The notes under the pieces were generated by a model that did not search any database, had not been told where the DNA came from, and saw only the letters and a program-made list of their open reading frames with translations. A stretch of DNA of 64,000 nt from Daucus carota subsp. sativus (taxonomy: Eukaryota > Streptophyta > Magnoliopsida > Apiales > Apiaceae), in assembly GCF_001625215.2 (NCBI RefSeq), contig NC_030383.2, positions 58,456,949-58,520,948 on the forward strand. Direction: 5' to 3'. Numbering within the stretch: the first letter of the stretch is position 1; each line of letters begins with the position of its first letter. Positions 32,042 through 42,704 of the stretch are shown piece by piece. The position numbers and the translations under genes are program-made.

Positions 32042-35000
32042 ATGGCAGGTTCACCTTTGTCTTATTCTGCAGCAGCAGCAGGAAGCTCAACCATGGGAAG
32101 CTTATCTACTACTATTGATCCTTTACACCCTTACTATCTTCACCCATCTGATAACCCAGGTATGAACCTCACCAACATCACTCTCAATGAGAATAATTAT
32201 TCACAATGGAGTAGATCTATGCAACTTGCTTTGTCTGCTAAGCTTAAACTGGGTTTCATTGATGGTAGTTATACTAAGCCTGCCGCAAACTCTAATCTGT
32301 TAGTTCATTGGAACCGTTGTAATCATATGGTTATTTCTTGGTTGTTGAATGCTGTTAGTAGTGATATTCGGAATAGCATTGTTTACATGGACTCTGCTAA
32401 AGCTATTTGGGATGATCTTGAAGTCAGATATGCTCAAAGCAATATGCCTAAGCTCTTTTATCTTCGTAAAGAATTAAGTCAGTTGTCTCAAGGAAATCTC
32501 TCTGTTGCCTCTTACTTTACCAAGTTTAAAACCCTTGTTGATGAACTAGATTGTTTAACATCTAAACCCACATGTACATGTACTAAATGTACTTGTGGAA
32601 TTAATGCCAAGCTAGATGCTTATGAACAAGCTGGTATTTTAACTCAATTTCTGATGGGTCTTAGTGATCAATTTACTCACATTAGAGGGCAAATTCTTAT
32701 GATAAAACCTGTTCCAACCTTGAGCCAGTCTTATGCTATGCTACTTCAGGAGGAGAACCAAAGAGAAATTTCTAATTATACTCATCTAAACTCTGGAAAT
32801 ACAGCCTTGTCAGCCAGGTTTAATTCTAGCAGAAACTTTTCTCCTAGAACTGATATGGCTGGTTATAAACCCTCTCCCGGACAGAAGAAATCTAGTAATG
32901 AGTCTCAAGTGGTGTGTGAAGTCTGTCATTTGCCTGGTCATACCAAAGAGAAGTGCTATTGTGTTCATGGATATCCCTCATGGCACAAACTCTTTGGTAA
33001 ACCCAAACCCAAGCCCAAGTTTGGTAATGCTAGAGCAATGAGTACAACTCAGGCTTCTTATAATGATCATATCAGCATGGACTCAGGGAAACAACCTCTC
33101 ACTGGTGACACTCTGACAGCTCCATCTAAGGAAACCTGTGGTCTTTCAGAAATTCAATACAATCAGTTAATGCAGATGGTGCAAGCTAATATGAGAAACA
33201 ATCAGTTGGACAATCTCAATTCTACCTGGTCAACGGGCCCTTCTACCAACTCTGTGCATTTTGCAGGTACATTTCTCCACAAAATTAATCATGTTTCTGA
33301 AATCCAATCATGTTTTCAAAATCAGTGGATTCTAGATTCTGGGGCAACTGATCATGTCACTCCCCATGTCCATCTATTGAGTAATGCCAGACCTTGTCAT
33401 TCCCAACTTCATTTACCTAATGGCCAAACTGCTGTAATTTCTCACATTGGAAATATTCGCCTTTCACCTGATATCATACTTGAGTCAGTCCTCTGTGTGC
33501 CATCCTTTACCTATAACTTACTGTCAATCTATAAACTCCTGTCCGCTTCCAACTATATCATTTCGTTTACTAACTCTAGTTGCACTCTCCAGGACCTTAC
33601 CAGGAGGAAGGCAATAGAGATTGGTAGACTCAAGGATGGCCTATACTTGCTCAATTCCAGTCAAACTTTCCTAAATAAATGTGCTTCAAACACTCTTGTT
33701 TGTAATAATGTTGCTTCAAACTCTGTCTCTGTAGAGCTTTTACATGCCAGACTTGGCCATGTACCTCTTAAAGTTTTAAAACTTCTTGACATTGATTGTT
33801 CTAAGCATGAATTACCTGCTTGTGATACCTGTCATCTTGCCAAACAACATCGTTTAAAATTTGATAATAGCTCTTCTGAAAGCTTGTCTCTTTTTGATCT
33901 TGTACATGCTGATTTATGGGGTCCTTATAAGTGTAAAACTCAGGGTAATTGCACTTACTTTCTCACTATTGTTGAAGATAAGTCTAGAAGTACTTGGATT
34001 GTTCTCTTAGCTGATAAAGCTCAGGTTCCGAATTTGATTCATGAATTTATTGCTCTTGTTAAAACTCAGTTCGACGTTATTCCCAAAGCTCTGAGAACTG
34101 ACAATGGGACTGAATTTGTCAATAAAGAACTCAGTCAAATCTTAGCCAATTATGGAATCATTCACCAAAAATCTTGTGTCTATACTCCTCAACAAAATGG
34201 CATTGTTGAGAGGAAGCATAGACATCTTTTAAATGTAGCAAGGGCTTTGAGAACCCATGCCGGTCTTCCGCTACATTTTTGGGGAGATTGTCTCATGACA
34301 GCAACCTACTTGATAAACAGAACCCCTACTCCTCTCTTACAAGGTAAAACACCTTATGAGATTTTGTATGGTAAAGTCCCTAAATATTCTCATCTCAGAA
34401 TTTTTGGCTCCCTTTGTTATGCTACTGTCTTACCTAAACCTCATGATAAATTCAGTCATCGTGCCATCAAAGGTGTGTTCCTTGGTTATCCGTACGCAAC
34501 CAAAGGGTATAAAGTCCTAGATTTAGAGTCCAGAAAAGTCATCATCTCCAGAGATGTTCAATTCCTAGAACACTCTTTTCCCTTCCGAGAGATTACCTCT
34601 CATCACAATGACAAATGGTTTCCTCAACTTATTCAATATGCAGATATTGAACCGTTACAAACAGTGGGCCAATCTGTGTCTCCAGAACTGCCTTCAACAC
34701 CACCCACTCCCATAACATATTCTCCTGAAATCTCTCAGCCTTCTGTTGCAACACCTCAAACCACTGTGCATCTCAGACCTGTTCGATCGAAACAGGTCCC
34801 TATCAAGTACAAAGATTATGTTGGAGTCCCTTTTAAAAGTAATCAAGTCCACCATACCACTGAGCCAAAATTTCTACCCTCATATACCTCCTTTCTAGCT
34901 AATATAGCAAAAATTCCTGAACCATACACCTACCAACAAGCTGTTCAGTTTCCGGAATGGTGCACAGCTATGTCTGTTGAGCTTGCAGCTCTTGAAGCCA

Positions 35001-36616
35001 ACAAAACTTGGATTGTTACTCCTCTACCTAAAAACAAGAAAGCTGTAGGCTGCAAGTGGGTCTATAAAGTGAAGTACCGGTCTGATGGATCTGTTGAACG
35101 ATTTAAAGCTCGTCTTGTAGCAAAAGGTTTCACTCAAACTGCAGGGGTAGATTACTTTGAAACTTTTGCCCCTGTCGTTAAAATGAAAACTTTAAGAACT
35201 GTACTAACAGTGGCAGCCATGAAGGGATGGAGTATAACTCAGTTAGACGTGAATAATGCTTTCTTGCATGGTGAATTAGAGGAAGAGGTGTACATGACTT
35301 TACCTCCAGGTTACTATCCTCCTGCTCAAGTATTGAACAAATATCCATCTCAATATCTAGTTTGTAAACTCCTCAAGACCATCTATGGACTCAAACAAGC
35401 TCCTAGAAAATGGCACCTTAAACTAGCTGCTGCCTTGGTCAAATTTGGATTCAAGCAATCTCACAGTGATAATAGTATGTTTGTTTATACTACTGCATCG
35501 TCTATTACTGTCCTTCTTGTTTATGTGGACGATATGGTCGTTACCGGAAGTCACAACAAAACTCTGGAGCTAGTTAAGCAATTTCTTGCTTCTCAGTTTA
35601 GCATAAAGGATCTAGGACATCTCAAATATTTCTTGGGCATAGAACTGGCCAGGTCAGTTACAGGTATCTATCTTCACCAAAACAAATATACTCAAGATTT
35701 GTTATCTGATATGGGTCTTAGTGATTGCAAATCCTCAATAATCCCAATTGAACAAAATCATAGCCTTCTCAGTGATACTCAAAGTCAGCCGGATATTCCA
35801 AATGTCTCATTGTATAGAAGAATAATAGGAAGGCTCATCTATTTGACCATCACCAGGCCGGATATTACATATACTGTTAATACTCTGGCTCAGTTTATGT
35901 CTAATCCTAAAGAGTGTCATTACCAAGCTGCCGTCAAACTACTCAAATACCTCAAAGGTACATGTGGTCAAGGTATTATTCTATCAGCAAACTCTACCTT
36001 TAAACTGAATGCCTATTGTGATGCTGATTGGGGAGCATGTCAAATTACAAGAAGGTCTATAACTGGTTTTTGCATAACTCTTGGAGATTCCTTGATTGCC
36101 TGGAAGAGCAAGAAGCAGTCTACAGTCTCGAGATCTTCAGCAGAGGCTGAATATAGAGCCATGGCTGATACCTCTTGTGAAATCACATGGTTACTTGCTT
36201 TACTTTCAGAGTTACATATTCACAATATAGGTCCAGCTACTCTATATTGTGACAATCAGTCGGCGCTACACATAGCTTCCAACCCTGTCTTTCATGAGAG
36301 GACAAAACATATTGAAATAGATTGTCATCTGGTTCGGGAGAAGCTGCAACAGGGAGTTATTACTACTGCTTATCTTCCAACTCTGCAACAACCAGCAGAT
36401 CTGTTAACTAAGGCTCTTGCATCTCAACACTTGTACTATCTTTTATCCAAGATAGGAGTTGTCAATTTCTTTCCAACTCCTACCTTGAGGGGGGATGTTA
36501 GCAATATGAGATCAAATATGAACTCAGACAAGACAAGAATCAAGGAAGACAGCTGGCCATATACAACTGGAGAGGCAAAACAAATTTCTGATACTAGTGG
36601 GGACCAAGAGTACTGA
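32042..36616 (+). CDS. Ty1/copia gag-pol polyprotein, uninterrupted
   Basis: A 1524-residue polyprotein. In order: gag (about 40-250), a CX2CX4HX4C zinc knuckle (about 292-305), aspartic protease WILDSGATDH (about 428), GAG-pre-integrase zinc-binding region (about 565-610), integrase core with D (LWGP region, about 621), TDNGTEF (about 686) and QQNGIVERKH (about 718), reverse transcriptase with YVDDMVVTG (about 1160), and RNase H with YCDADWG (about 1325), SSAEAEYRAM and YCDNQSAL. This order (integrase before reverse transcriptase) defines copia. All active-site motifs look intact. The frame runs into the 3' LTR: about the last 40 residues are LTR-encoded. No envelope-like frame is present. 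Confidence 0.96.
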   Translation: MAGSPLSYSAAAAGSSTMGSLSTTIDPLHPYYLHPSDNPGMNLTNITLNENNYSQWSRSMQLALSAKLKLGFIDGSYTKPAANSNLLVHWNRCNHMVISWLLNAVSSDIRNSIVYMDSAKAIWDDLEVRYAQSNMPKLFYLRKELSQLSQGNLSVASYFTKFKTLVDELDCLTSKPTCTCTKCTCGINAKLDAYEQAGILTQFLMGLSDQFTHIRGQILMIKPVPTLSQSYAMLLQEENQREISNYTHLNSGNTALSARFNSSRNFSPRTDMAGYKPSPGQKKSSNESQVVCEVCHLPGHTKEKCYCVHGYPSWHKLFGKPKPKPKFGNARAMSTTQASYNDHISMDSGKQPLTGDTLTAPSKETCGLSEIQYNQLMQMVQANMRNNQLDNLNSTWSTGPSTNSVHFAGTFLHKINHVSEIQSCFQNQWILDSGATDHVTPHVHLLSNARPCHSQLHLPNGQTAVISHIGNIRLSPDIILESVLCVPSFTYNLLSIYKLLSASNYIISFTNSSCTLQDLTRRKAIEIGRLKDGLYLLNSSQTFLNKCASNTLVCNNVASNSVSVELLHARLGHVPLKVLKLLDIDCSKHELPACDTCHLAKQHRLKFDNSSSESLSLFDLVHADLWGPYKCKTQGNCTYFLTIVEDKSRSTWIVLLADKAQVPNLIHEFIALVKTQFDVIPKALRTDNGTEFVNKELSQILANYGIIHQKSCVYTPQQNGIVERKHRHLLNVARALRTHAGLPLHFWGDCLMTATYLINRTPTPLLQGKTPYEILYGKVPKYSHLRIFGSLCYATVLPKPHDKFSHRAIKGVFLGYPYATKGYKVLDLESRKVIISRDVQFLEHSFPFREITSHHNDKWFPQLIQYADIEPLQTVGQSVSPELPSTPPTPITYSPEISQPSVATPQTTVHLRPVRSKQVPIKYKDYVGVPFKSNQVHHTTEPKFLPSYTSFLANIAKIPEPYTYQQAVQFPEWCTAMSVELAALEANKTWIVTPLPKNKKAVGCKWVYKVKYRSDGSVERFKARLVAKGFTQTAGVDYFETFAPVVKMKTLRTVLTVAAMKGWSITQLDVNNAFLHGELEEEVYMTLPPGYYPPAQVLNKYPSQYLVCKLLKTIYGLKQAPRKWHLKLAAALVKFGFKQSHSDNSMFVYTTASSITVLLVYVDDMVVTGSHNKTLELVKQFLASQFSIKDLGHLKYFLGIELARSVTGIYLHQNKYTQDLLSDMGLSDCKSSIIPIEQNHSLLSDTQSQPDIPNVSLYRRIIGRLIYLTITRPDITYTVNTLAQFMSNPKECHYQAAVKLLKYLKGTCGQGIILSANSTFKLNAYCDADWGACQITRRSITGFCITLGDSLIAWKSKKQSTVSRSSAEAEYRAMADTSCEITWLLALLSELHIHNIGPATLYCDNQSALHIASNPVFHERTKHIEIDCHLVREKLQQGVITTAYLPTLQQPADLLTKALASQHLYYLLSKIGVVNFFPTPTLRGDVSNMRSNMNSDKTRIKEDSWPYTTGEAKQISDTSGDQEY
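36486..36495 (+). other. Polypurine tract of the copia element
   Basis: A purine run (GAGGGGGGA-type) directly precedes the 3' LTR, the usual primer site for plus-strand DNA synthesis. Confidence 0.85.
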
Positions 36617-36806
36617 GGTTGTTAGAGTTGTGGAATTCAGGAAGCAGTGCATCCAATATATATATTTGTCTTAGCTCTACTCTCTGAACTTGTAATCTTG
36701 AGTTTTAATGAATAAAAGAGAAGCAGACTTTTCTCTCAAATCTCACTTTCTTTCTTCATATCTTTCATCTAAAATTATAAACCTATAAGCTTTAAGAAAA
36801 CTATCA
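36496..36806 (+). repeat. 3' LTR of the copia element
   Basis: Same length and, by eye, same sequence as the 5' LTR. Its first 121 bases also encode the end of the polyprotein. Confidence 0.95.
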
Positions 36807-37239
36807 CATAACACATGCATGTCCTCTGTACACAGAGATTTGTATATATATTATATAATTAGAAATTTTTAAAATTCTCATTTTGAATATTGTTAACAAG
36901 TACATCTAATCAACTAAAATTATGTGTTAATAGTCAAATGACTTGGAAAATACAATTATATAAAATTCAAACCCTTTAATATCTGCTGTAATTTCAACCA
37001 CACAGGCCAGCTCAACTAGTATAACAAAACATTTAAAGTCACAATAATAGTGAAGAATCTTAAATTAGTTCTTTAACAAAAATCTTGAAAAAAGCATATC
37101 ATATTTAGTTGATGAGAAAATAATAAATAATATTTAGTTTTGAATTCAAATCAATCAGATCAACCAATTTTATAATTTTGTCCTACGATTTTCAACATGT
37201 CAGATCGATATATATATTTTTTTAAAACGGCCGTTTGGT

Positions 37240-37369
37240 GCAATGGCTACACCATTAGGCTAATGTTTTCGGATTGGAAGCCATTGAAATTGAATCCAAA
37301 TTCTTGATCAGCTAAAATTATTGCACACAGAAAATATTGTAGCAGCAAAAATGCAAGTTTAGTTAACAT
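37240..37369 (-). pseudogene. LecRK N-terminal relic (copy C)
   Basis: On the minus strand the ATG at 37369 opens a LecRK-like signal peptide (MLTKLAFLLLQYFLCAIILA) followed by the first lectin strand, then stops after about 40 codons. The same relic in blocks A and B is interrupted by a MITE after the signal-peptide start. It is the remains of a third LecRK between C1 and C2. Confidence 0.75.
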
Positions 37370-38018
37370 GGTTGTCTACTTGTCTTGGCTTTTAGCATGA
37401 AGGAGCCTCATGCATGTGTTATATATTTCTACTAATTAATGAAGTTAAGGAGTCTATGCAACCCTTCACCAAGTTACAGAGACGACAAGCTGGTCCCTGG
37501 CTAGTCTTCTGCTAACAGCTGCCACAGATTTTGCATTGAAATTTCAAACCCTCAATTATCGGCTGCAATTTCCACCACATAGACTCACTGAGCTGTAAGA
37601 TCTCCCGTCACAAGCTGATGCATTGGTTCACGTATATTACAGGATTCTATCATGCCACTTAGACTATAAGCCTGACTGAATTTCGAATAACGGTATTACA
37701 TTTTATTTTTCAAGTCCTAACGTTATTAAACCTTTTAAGTAGTTCTTGTCTTCTTGAAGATATTAAAATTGCAAGCTTTACTTCTAATTTATGTTATCAT
37801 AAGCAATTTTCTTTTAACAATTCGTTATTAAACCTTTTAAGTAGTTCTTGAATATAATTAAAACAAGAAACATGTCACCAGAGGATTGAGATCTCAAGAT
37901 ATCATAAGAACAACTTTATAAAATCAGAGTAAAGTGTACATCTTTTTGCTAATTTCATTCACTCTGTAAAAGACTGTTACTCAGACAAGATGAACTAGTG
38001 CGATGTCTTATATATTGT
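37370..38018. other. Intergenic, 3' flank of LecRK C2
   Basis: Collinear with 14821-15494 and 23327-24000 apart from small gaps. No gene is seen. Confidence 0.55.
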
Positions 38019-40019
38019 TCATCTACCGCTGCTGAGAAATGATTCGACAGCAGATGACGGATGAGATGATGTGGTGAAATTACTGAATCCTCTGTCACTT
38101 TTGTACGCGATTTCAGACTGAGAAATACTGTCAAAATAAGATAGCTCTGGCAAACTTTCGTAACCATGTAAGTAGTGCACAACTTGCTCCATACTTGGCC
38201 TGAGATTAGGGTCAATACTTGAGCACAACAAGCCAAGCTTCAACACCAACTCCACTTCCTCTGCAACATAATCTACCCCCAAATTATGATCAACAGCCCG
38301 AATTATTTCACGTTTGTTCCATAAAGAGCCAACCTTGTCCACCAAAAGTATTTCTTCTTGTACGTCTAGGGGACGTCGACCACAAACAACCTCTAGTAAA
38401 AATGCCCCAAAAGAGTAGACATCAGTGCTAGTTGTGGCCTTCCCGGTTCTGGCGTGTTCAGGGGCTAGGTATCCAATTGTTCCGACAATATGAGTAGTTT
38501 GAGTGTCTGTTCCATGATCATACAGTCTTGCTAGCCCAAAATCTCCTAGTCTTCCGTTCATTTCACTATCTAGCAGCACATTACTAGCTTTGATATCTCT
38601 GTGAATCACCACTTGCTCCCAGTCTTGATGTAGATACTTAAGTCCTGCTGCCACACCTTTGATGACTCGAAATCTTTGCATCCAATTCAGACTAATCTCA
38701 GGGTTGTTATGAAGTAGCCTGTCCAAACTACCGTTAGGCATATAGTCATACACTAAGAGTAATTCACCTCTTCGACGACAATAACCCAAGAGCTGGACTA
38801 TATTCCGGTGTCTAAGCCTGCCCATGCTTACAATTTCAGCAATGAATTCTCTCATCCCTTGTCTTGATTCATGGGAAATTCTTTTAACTGCAACTTCTAT
38901 TTCAGATATCGGAAGAACCCCTCTGTACACCCTACCAAAACCTCCAATCCCCAACAGCTCCTTATCTTTAAACCCTTTAGTAGCCACATAAAGATCCTTG
39001 TACTTAAATCTATGAGGCCCATATTCAAGTTCCCAATCTTCAAGAACTTCTGCAAATTTCCTTTTCCTCCTCACATAATAAAACACGGCAGAAAATGTCA
39101 CTAACATCATAATTGCCAGAATCAATGGTAACCAAATTGTCAGAAAACTTGACTTCTTCTTGGGCCCAATTCGAGGAAGTCTGGGGAGTTTCGAAAGATC
39201 AAGCTCCTCAGCTCTGCCATTCACCATAAAGCTCCATCCAAGAACATAATGAGATGTAAAAATTATTGTGCCCGTGGTGGAAGAGAAGCCCACGTACATT
39301 TCTTCATTGATAACTGGATCAAGATCATAACTCAAAGACAAGAGTGGCCTCTTTGGCTTTCGTATCCCTACAGGAGCTAATGTGACATTAATCTGCTTCT
39401 CCAAGCCACTATATTCCACCCATAGTTGCATTATTTGTCCACTAAAGAGTGACAAATTCTGAAACTTATTTGCATCATCAAAATAGCCTGCTTGCTCAGA
39501 GATAGTTGAATTTATGCTATTGATATCAATTCCAACATGGTCATAATTTAAATCTCCGAATTGATTGTTTTGAATCGTATCCAACTCCACCGCGAAAACA
39601 TGATCAGTGGCATTGGTCTTGTTGGTGGGATTAAAAACACCAAAATACTCAAACGGAGGAGCTCTGGAGAGGCTTTTTGTTGGTGTGACAACAAAAAGTA
39701 TGCCGTGAGCGCTCAATCGGTACACTTCAGGGACTATTGCAAACACAAAAGTTGTAGAGAACGAAGAAACCGAAGAAGCATTAGTACCACTTTTTGCCGA
39801 CTGCTTGTTTCTGAATCTGACTTGGTTGGAGTAAAAGGCCTGGCCTTGTTGAGAAGTAGAATTTGTTAGCTTTAAGAGACCGTTGGGTGCGCGAATTGCT
39901 GCACCGTCAAGGCTGATGTCTTTGGGTCCGAAGCCATTGAAAGTGAATCCAAATTGTTGATCAGATGAAACTAATGTACACATAAAGTGAATTAGCAGGA
40001 ATGCAAGTTCAGGAAACAT
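38019..40019 (-). CDS. LecRK copy C2, intact
   Basis: A 666-residue, single-exon L-type lectin receptor kinase. Signal peptide 1-19, legume-lectin domain (about 22-270; FAVELDT and DHVGIDINS conserved), transmembrane helix (about 293-315), kinase with GIGGFG loop, AVKR lysine, HRDIKASN, DFG and APE. The C-terminal tail differs from the C1 type (ends SAVESFLSSGR after a serine-rich stretch). Its last 126 bp are what survive in blocks A and B. A TATA-like sequence (40087-40094) lies about 70 bp upstream of the start. It is a clade-IV-like receptor, ligand unknown, and it forms an inferred ancestral pair with C1. Confidence 0.95.
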   Translation of the reverse strand: MFPELAFLLIHFMCTLVSSDQQFGFTFNGFGPKDISLDGAAIRAPNGLLKLTNSTSQQGQAFYSNQVRFRNKQSAKSGTNASSVSSFSTTFVFAIVPEVYRLSAHGILFVVTPTKSLSRAPPFEYFGVFNPTNKTNATDHVFAVELDTIQNNQFGDLNYDHVGIDINSINSTISEQAGYFDDANKFQNLSLFSGQIMQLWVEYSGLEKQINVTLAPVGIRKPKRPLLSLSYDLDPVINEEMYVGFSSTTGTIIFTSHYVLGWSFMVNGRAEELDLSKLPRLPRIGPKKKSSFLTIWLPLILAIMMLVTFSAVFYYVRRKRKFAEVLEDWELEYGPHRFKYKDLYVATKGFKDKELLGIGGFGRVYRGVLPISEIEVAVKRISHESRQGMREFIAEIVSMGRLRHRNIVQLLGYCRRRGELLLVYDYMPNGSLDRLLHNNPEISLNWMQRFRVIKGVAAGLKYLHQDWEQVVIHRDIKASNVLLDSEMNGRLGDFGLARLYDHGTDTQTTHIVGTIGYLAPEHARTGKATTSTDVYSFGAFLLEVVCGRRPLDVQEEILLVDKVGSLWNKREIIRAVDHNLGVDYVAEEVELVLKLGLLCSSIDPNLRPSMEQVVHYLHGYESLPELSYFDSISQSEIAYKSDRGFSNFTTSSHPSSAVESFLSSGR

Positions 40020-42477
40020 GGTTATAGAAAGATGTTTTTTTTAGTATGTGGGAATTAAAACATGCAAGTTCACATCCATGTGTGTGAATATATATTACTC
40101 CTTCACTCTCCGTCATTTTCTTACACTTTTTTCACACTTCAGAATTTTATCAAATATAGCATACTTTTCTAACATAAAAATTATTATGCCACTTCGTTTC
40201 ATCAATTATTATACTTATTTTATATATTAAACATCAATTGATTTCGTTATTATTCTCCCTTTTCCTACTTTTTTAGTTAATTTGAAGAATCCATGCAAGC
40301 CTTAGCATAATTGCATAAGATAGCTACTAATTAGCTAGTGCCGTTGCTAGACTTCTACCAATTATACCTGCCGGCTGCCGCAGGTTTGTGGTCTCTGTAT
40401 GTTCTTTTTTGTTCATTCGCTCATTAGATGTTGGTATAAAATTCAAACCCTCGAGACTCTCCTGTGATTTTTCCACACAAACCAGCATATCTAGAACATC
40501 GCAAGTCACGCGAATAATGACGAATCTTAAATTAGTTCTTTGACAAATTTCTGAAAAATTATTTTTGATATGTGACATTGCTCTTCACCATGTCATTATC
40601 GATAATCTTTTAAAAAAATCAATTCGAAATATCTAACATATTGTTGCCCACATCTCAAGGAAAATCGACACTTACAAAGAATAAATCAAACCAAAATATA
40701 CGATATATATATACCGTTCAGAATAGGGGTATCGGTATGTAAATCTCTTTATTTTTTGATCGAACCTTCCCAGCAATGCATGATAATCGTTCAATTGTGA
40801 CGTCGACTTTTAACAGCTCTTGACCATAGAGTCGTTGTCCTGTTCCCGTGCCTCGTAGTCATTGGCGAGACTTCTCTTTCGTTATGCCCTAATGTTCGTG
40901 GCAAGTAACCTGCGACGCTGATGGGAGTAGATATGTAGATGTATGTCAATTGTCATGTATCTTGGAAAAGTAAGATTAAGGTGGCTCCCAAACCCTCGTT
41001 TCGTTTTCTGTGTGTCCCGTCAAGTAGAGCTAACATTACAATTCAGAATTGTGGATTTTTGATGCTGCTAGGACGTCGATTAATAATTATTTTTCCGAAA
41101 AATAATATTATTATATAAATCGTCACACATAGGCTGGTCACTTGGGGTCGGGACGTTTTTAATCCCTGAATCTGAGAATATCGCCGAACCGACTCCAACC
41201 TCTAAGCGGCGGGTTACGCGGGTACTCTATTCTTTTTACTTTTTACTACTCATTAGTCATTTCCCACGACTATTCTTCTGCACCTCATTTCCCATCTCAG
41301 GTAGGAATCGGTGATTCCCGCTAAGTAAGTTCGTAGAATATTGTATTTCAAAAAATAAATATGATAAGAATATTTCCAACTCATCAAAACTTCTAGCTAA
41401 AATTCATTAAATTATTAAATTATATCGTAAATAAAAATTATAAATAATGTGTGAAATTTGCTCCACTCCAACCACACATAACCCTTGCACATAACCCTTG
41501 TTTAAAAATATAGCCAACTAATTGATGTTGGCTATATTTGGCCAACCACTGTAGGCCTGTAGCAATATCTGTAGCAAGACTTCATATCATTTATTACCAT
41601 ACGATAATATACATTCTATTTATAACAACTTGAAAGATTTAATAACTTACGATTTTTGAAATATAGCCAACCAATATAGTCAGTACTATCAAAACAAAAT
41701 GGCTTACAGCTACGACAAATTTTACATAATATCCTACATGTCCAATTTAGCCAACCATTTTTAGCCATAATAAGGGATACACATTTGACTTGTAATATTT
41801 GTTATAAAATAAAAATATATTTTAATATTTAGTTTTATTCTGAAGATAATATTATTTTGAAATAATATATGATTTTGGATATACAATTATACAAATATAA
41901 TATATTTATCATTAATATTTTATATAATAAAAATATATAAATATAATATTAATATTGTATTTGAGCACAAGCGAATTTCGAGGTGGGAAGACTTTAATCC
42001 TCTGACATGTCTGATTGCCGAATTTCTTATAAAATTATTCTCTATGCCGGCATCGTACCCGAAAAATATCGACCGGGAGGAGAGAACGTCCATCCTTAAA
42101 AATAAGATTTCATTCTTCGAATTTTATTATGTTTGATTGAATTAAAAATATTTCGTATTTTAATTTTAGATGTTTATATTATTATTTTCTCAATCAGAAA
42201 AATGATACCAAACATTTTGGTATATGTAGCTTCTTTGTTTTTTTAGAATGTAGTGTGTATTATATTCAGCTACAAACTATAAATTAATCTATGATTTAAT
42301 TAATTGAAGAATTGTCGAGGGTAAAGTAGATTTGCATTTCATCAACTTGTAAAGAACACAAGCCCTGGGCTGAAATTCATAAAACTGATGGGAGTATCTC
42401 TACTAAAACATGGGCTTCATAGGCCCGTATAATTTATCTCCACGATGTCAAGAAACTACAGTAGTAGAATATTTTAT
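40020..42477. other. Intergenic, upstream of LecRK C2
   Basis: Positions about 40260-40510 resemble, in diverged form, the LecRK flank at 14890-15060 ('gaagttaaggagtctatgca' type), so a decayed LecRK 5' region is present. From 41340 to 42000 the sequence is very AT-rich and repetitive ('agccaaccaat' motifs), probably an old transposon without clear ends. No gene is recognised. Confidence 0.45.
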
Positions 42478-42704
42478 GGGGCCGTTTGGATTAGCTTAAA
42501 AAAAGTGACTTCTTGATTAAATTAAAGAAGTGGAGTAGAAGTGAGAAGTAAATAAGTGAATAAAGTGTTTGGAAAAGAAGTAGAAACTCTGAGAGAAAAG
42601 CTAGTATTCTTAGCTTTTTAAAAGTACTTCTACTTATTTACACAAACAGGTCAAGAAAAGCAGAAGCCGGAAGCAGCTTCTGCTTCCACCATCCAAACAG
42701 GCCC
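42478..42704. mobile_element. MITE of the GGGGCCGTTTGG family
   Basis: Inverted ends GGGGCCGTTTGG and CCAAACAGGCCC, flanked by TAT on both sides. The interior matches 14597-14820 and, in reverse, 47785-48011. The 3-bp duplication points to a PIF/Harbinger-type origin. Confidence 0.75.

Larger units (their letters stand above)
31643..36806 (+). mobile_element. Complete Ty1/copia LTR retrotransposon
   Basis: Two 311-bp LTRs (31643-31953 and 36496-36806) bound an internal region with primer-binding site, one polyprotein frame and a polypurine tract. The 5-bp direct repeat CATAA is at 31638-31642 and 36807-36811. The LTRs show no differences that I can find. The target in blocks A (about 13770) and B (about 22275) is uninterrupted (cccataacacatg), proving a simple insertion into copy C. 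Total length is 5164 bp. Confidence 0.97.

Noticed and set aside
40327-40578. 83-residue frame upstream of LecRK C2
   Set aside because: It lies in sequence resembling LecRK 5' flanks and has no counterpart frame in the other copies.
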